This document shows, in pieces, positions 62,208-64,000 of a stretch of 64,000 bases of DNA. The position numbers and the translations under genes were made by a program. Position 1 is the first letter of the stretch. Every line of letters starts with the position of its first letter. Under the pieces are notes generated by a model. That model did no database searches. It saw only the letters and a list, made by a program, of their open reading frames with translations, and had not been told where the DNA came from. The stretch is from Melieria omissa. Lineage: Eukaryota; Arthropoda; Insecta; Diptera; Ulidiidae. The DNA lies in contig OZ020270.1 in assembly GCA_963971225.1 (NCBI GenBank), forward strand, positions 29,263,123 to 29,327,122. The letters run 5' to 3'.

Positions 62208-62455
62208 CAAGGTGTATTAATAAGGTGATGGCACTACTGCAAAAACAAAATGCCCATGTATTTTGTTAGTGCTTTTGGGCATGCTGATTGTCAAAATCAA
62301 ATGAAAACACAAATAACACAAAAATAATTTTCCCAATTTTTGACAATTAGCATGCCCAATCGCGAAAAATCAAAAGAAAATCGGAAGAAATCAAAAGAAA
62401 ATCAAAAGAAAAAAGTTTAATCAGCTGTGTTGCCACCACTACCTCATTAACTGTG
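62208..62455. mobile_element. P-like MITE, family E, copy 3
   Basis: Starts CAAGGTGTATTAATAAGGTG; the other end keeps, inverted, TAATGAGGTAGTGGTGGCAA but its outermost bases are altered. It is inverted relative to the other two copies. No target duplication. AATCAAAAGAAA units are tandemly repeated near the right side. Confidence 0.68.
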
Positions 62456-63181
62456 AAACCTAAATTGGAGCGTTTTCTGACGCAACGCTCTTGCTCAGTG
62501 CCAAGGTTTATTGAATATAAGGATACGACATCCGAGACAGATAATTTGACAGCGGCACTCATGACGTCACTGAAATTATGCCAACTGTCAAATTTTTTGT
62601 AGGAACAGTGGGACGAACAGCACACTAAACTAAAAAAAATTAAAATTCATGAAATTGTTGTTTTGTTTATATTTATATTTTGTTTATATTTATTATATTT
62701 TTATATTAAGTTCAAAAAATTTCTTGCACTGTTGCAATGATGGCGCACGCACTCTTCGCTGGTATGGTGACCACTGGCCACCCAGTATGATAGTGGCACC
62801 TTACGTAATTCATTACAGCATACTTACTTTTCATCCGGTAAGCATTCCAACTTCCTTGCCAAACGCCCATTACGTTTGTACAGAGCATGGCCGCCGCATC
62901 ATGCATGATTTTGTAAAGTATAAATGGTATCATAGCAAAATTTTTCGGAATTGTTCGGCTTCCCATTCAAATGTACTTTACTTAGTAATGTGGCGGTATG
63001 AAGGAAAACGTAAGGGGACCGTAATGTTGGAATGGGCTTAAAATGATAAAAAATAAAATGACCTACTCCGTTTGTGCCTTACTCGCTACGGATAATGTGA
63101 GCACTGCTGATTTCTTCACTTACGATGGAAGGTAGACGTAAGCATGTGAATAGCGATGGAATTAGACGAGTGTTTAAAACA
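62456..63181. other. unassigned DNA
   Basis: Open frames at 62649-63041 and its complement show no recognisable protein. No inverted ends or RNA motif seen. Confidence 0.45.
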
Positions 63182-63252
63182 GCCTCCGCTGGGAGTTGAA
63201 CATGGGCCTCTGGCATGAAGAGTCAACGCGCTACCCTCTGGACTACCGAGGC
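63182..63252 (-). repeat. tRNA-like sequence (pseudo-tRNA or SINE head)
   Basis: On the minus strand GCCTCGGTAGTCCAGAGGGT opens like a tRNA acceptor and D arm. The loop TCTTCAT would give anticodon UUC, and TGTTCAACTCC resembles a B box. The acceptor stem pairs for only five bases (GCCTC/GAGGC), and several stem pairs are lost. It is therefore likely a decayed tRNA or SINE start and not a working gene. Confidence 0.45.
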
Positions 63253-63635
63253 CAACTTATTATGCTTGTAAAATCACGTCTTTCTTTTAGATTCGTTCTA
63301 CTTAAATGTACATACCACGTACATTACAACGTAAAGTACACTTGGAAATGACGATACGAACAATAATTCGGGTTTTAAATATACTTTTTTTTGCACTTCT
63401 GGTGCCTTATTGTTTGATTTCTTAGCGTAAGTTACAACCGGAGGTACTCGGAACGTACCTTACTGACACCTTACTTTCGGTGGAGGAAAACATGCATTAT
63501 TCTGGTAAGCACCTTACCATTTTCGTACTGGGCAGTGCTTCAGTGCGTTATTGTGTTTGTGGTGGTTGGTGCTGTAGGCGCATTTGTGCTTGCAAGCGTT
63601 TTAACTGCGACTCCCTTGGCTTTGTTTTTTTTTAG

Positions 63636-64000
63636 AAATGGAAAGCATCAAAAGCCAAAACCCCGTCAGTGTGGGACTTTAACCACACTAAAACCATCTT
63701 TGTCAGATCTGATTTACCCTCACTGGTACGACCGTCAGGAACAGGCGCGGATCCAGAAAAATATTTCGGGAGAGGATTTTAAAAAGTAATTCTTTAATAT
63801 CTATAAAATGTCTTTTAATTTGTATGTAGTTTTATAGTCGATCCAAATATTTCGGGGGGTTTCAACCCCCAAACCCCCTCCCCCCTGGATCCGCCGCTAG
63901 TCAGGAATTTCGTCAGGAAGCGGAGTTAAGCTTAAAGCTCGAATTTTGTTCAAGTTGGTTTGTCTAACTGTTAGCCGTTCTAGTCCGTTGTCCCGGTTCA
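63636..64000 (+). other. possible exon, interrupted by an hAT MITE, runs off the window
   Basis: A pyrimidine tract and AG (TTTGTTTTTTTTTAG, ending 63635) looks like a 3' splice site. From 63636 the frame reading KWKASKAKTPSVWDF is open to 63741. If the MITE at 63742-63899 and one TSD copy are ignored it stays open to the window edge, about 66 codons with no stop. No protein family is recognised. Chance openness of this length is possible. Confidence 0.22.
63742..63899. mobile_element. hAT-type MITE, 158 bp
   Basis: CAGGCGCGGATCCAG and inverted TAGCGGCGGATCCAG, perfect 8-bp TSD GTCAGGAA (63734-63741, 63900-63907). AAATATTTCGGG recurs near each end. Confidence 0.82.

Noticed and set aside
1..64000. 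CRISPR arrays, operons or riboswitches
   Set aside because: The DNA is eukaryotic; tandem repeats seen are satellite- or transposon-like, without regular short spacers.

Overview
This window looks like a transposon graveyard from an insect, most likely a true fruit fly (Tephritidae) or a close dipteran relative. I found no protein-coding host gene that I can recognise with confidence. The insect assignment is inference. It rests on the element families (mdg3-like Ty3/Gypsy with a tRNA-Leu primer site, R1-like LINE, Transib, P-like MITEs, MADF-bearing PIF/Harbinger, DD37E Tc1/mariner) and on a tRNA-derived SINE whose body resembles repeats I know from tephritid genomes. AT-rich DNA is packed with elements inside elements, and most boundaries can be fixed from terminal inverted repeats (TIRs) plus target-site duplications (TSDs).

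Layout. 0-2.5 kb: a deleted hAT element, then two P-like MITEs inside an older inverted-repeat element. 2.5-13 kb: a Harbinger-like element split by a P-like MITE (which interrupts a MADF-domain exon), a mariner-type MITE, a Tc3-like element and a nearly complete 6.1-kb Gypsy retrotransposon. 13.4-15.2 kb: a solo LTR, a 52-bp micro-insertion, a P-like MITE and a 519-bp mariner fold-back with near-perfect arms. 15.8-22.2 kb: a Tc1 element containing two nested piggyBac-like elements, an R1-like LINE fragment and a tandem-repeat block. 22.5-24.6 kb: a Gypsy fragment integrated as an inverted tail-to-tail dimer, itself hit by a MITE. 24.8-31 kb: MITEs of the piggyBac, P, hAT, Harbinger and Tc1/mariner types, a mariner and a SINE, nested up to four deep. 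31-38.4 kb: two Transib elements, one inside a Tigger/pogo element. 39-46 kb: a second Gypsy copy in reverse orientation, sitting in a MITE. 46-53 kb: a second copy of the mariner-type MITE and a 5.5-kb hAT element with an uninterrupted 865-codon transposase. 53.3-61 kb: a Tc3-like element stuffed with a pogo MITE, a LINE, Harbinger and hAT MITEs and a DD37E transposase. 62-64 kb: a P-like MITE, a tRNA-like sequence and a possible exon carrying an hAT MITE.

The most notable observations are: a predicted -1 frameshift signal (GTTAAAC followed by an H-type pseudoknot) at the gag/pol junction, present in both Gypsy copies; two identical frame breaks in pol shared by both copies, implying that a defective lineage was amplified; five MITE families that look P-element-like, with 8-bp TSDs; Transib ends that resemble V(D)J recombination signals with exact CGNCG target duplications; and the palindromic Gypsy insertion. 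Functions are read from motifs only. No database search was possible, and MITE superfamily assignments rest on TIR and TSD form.
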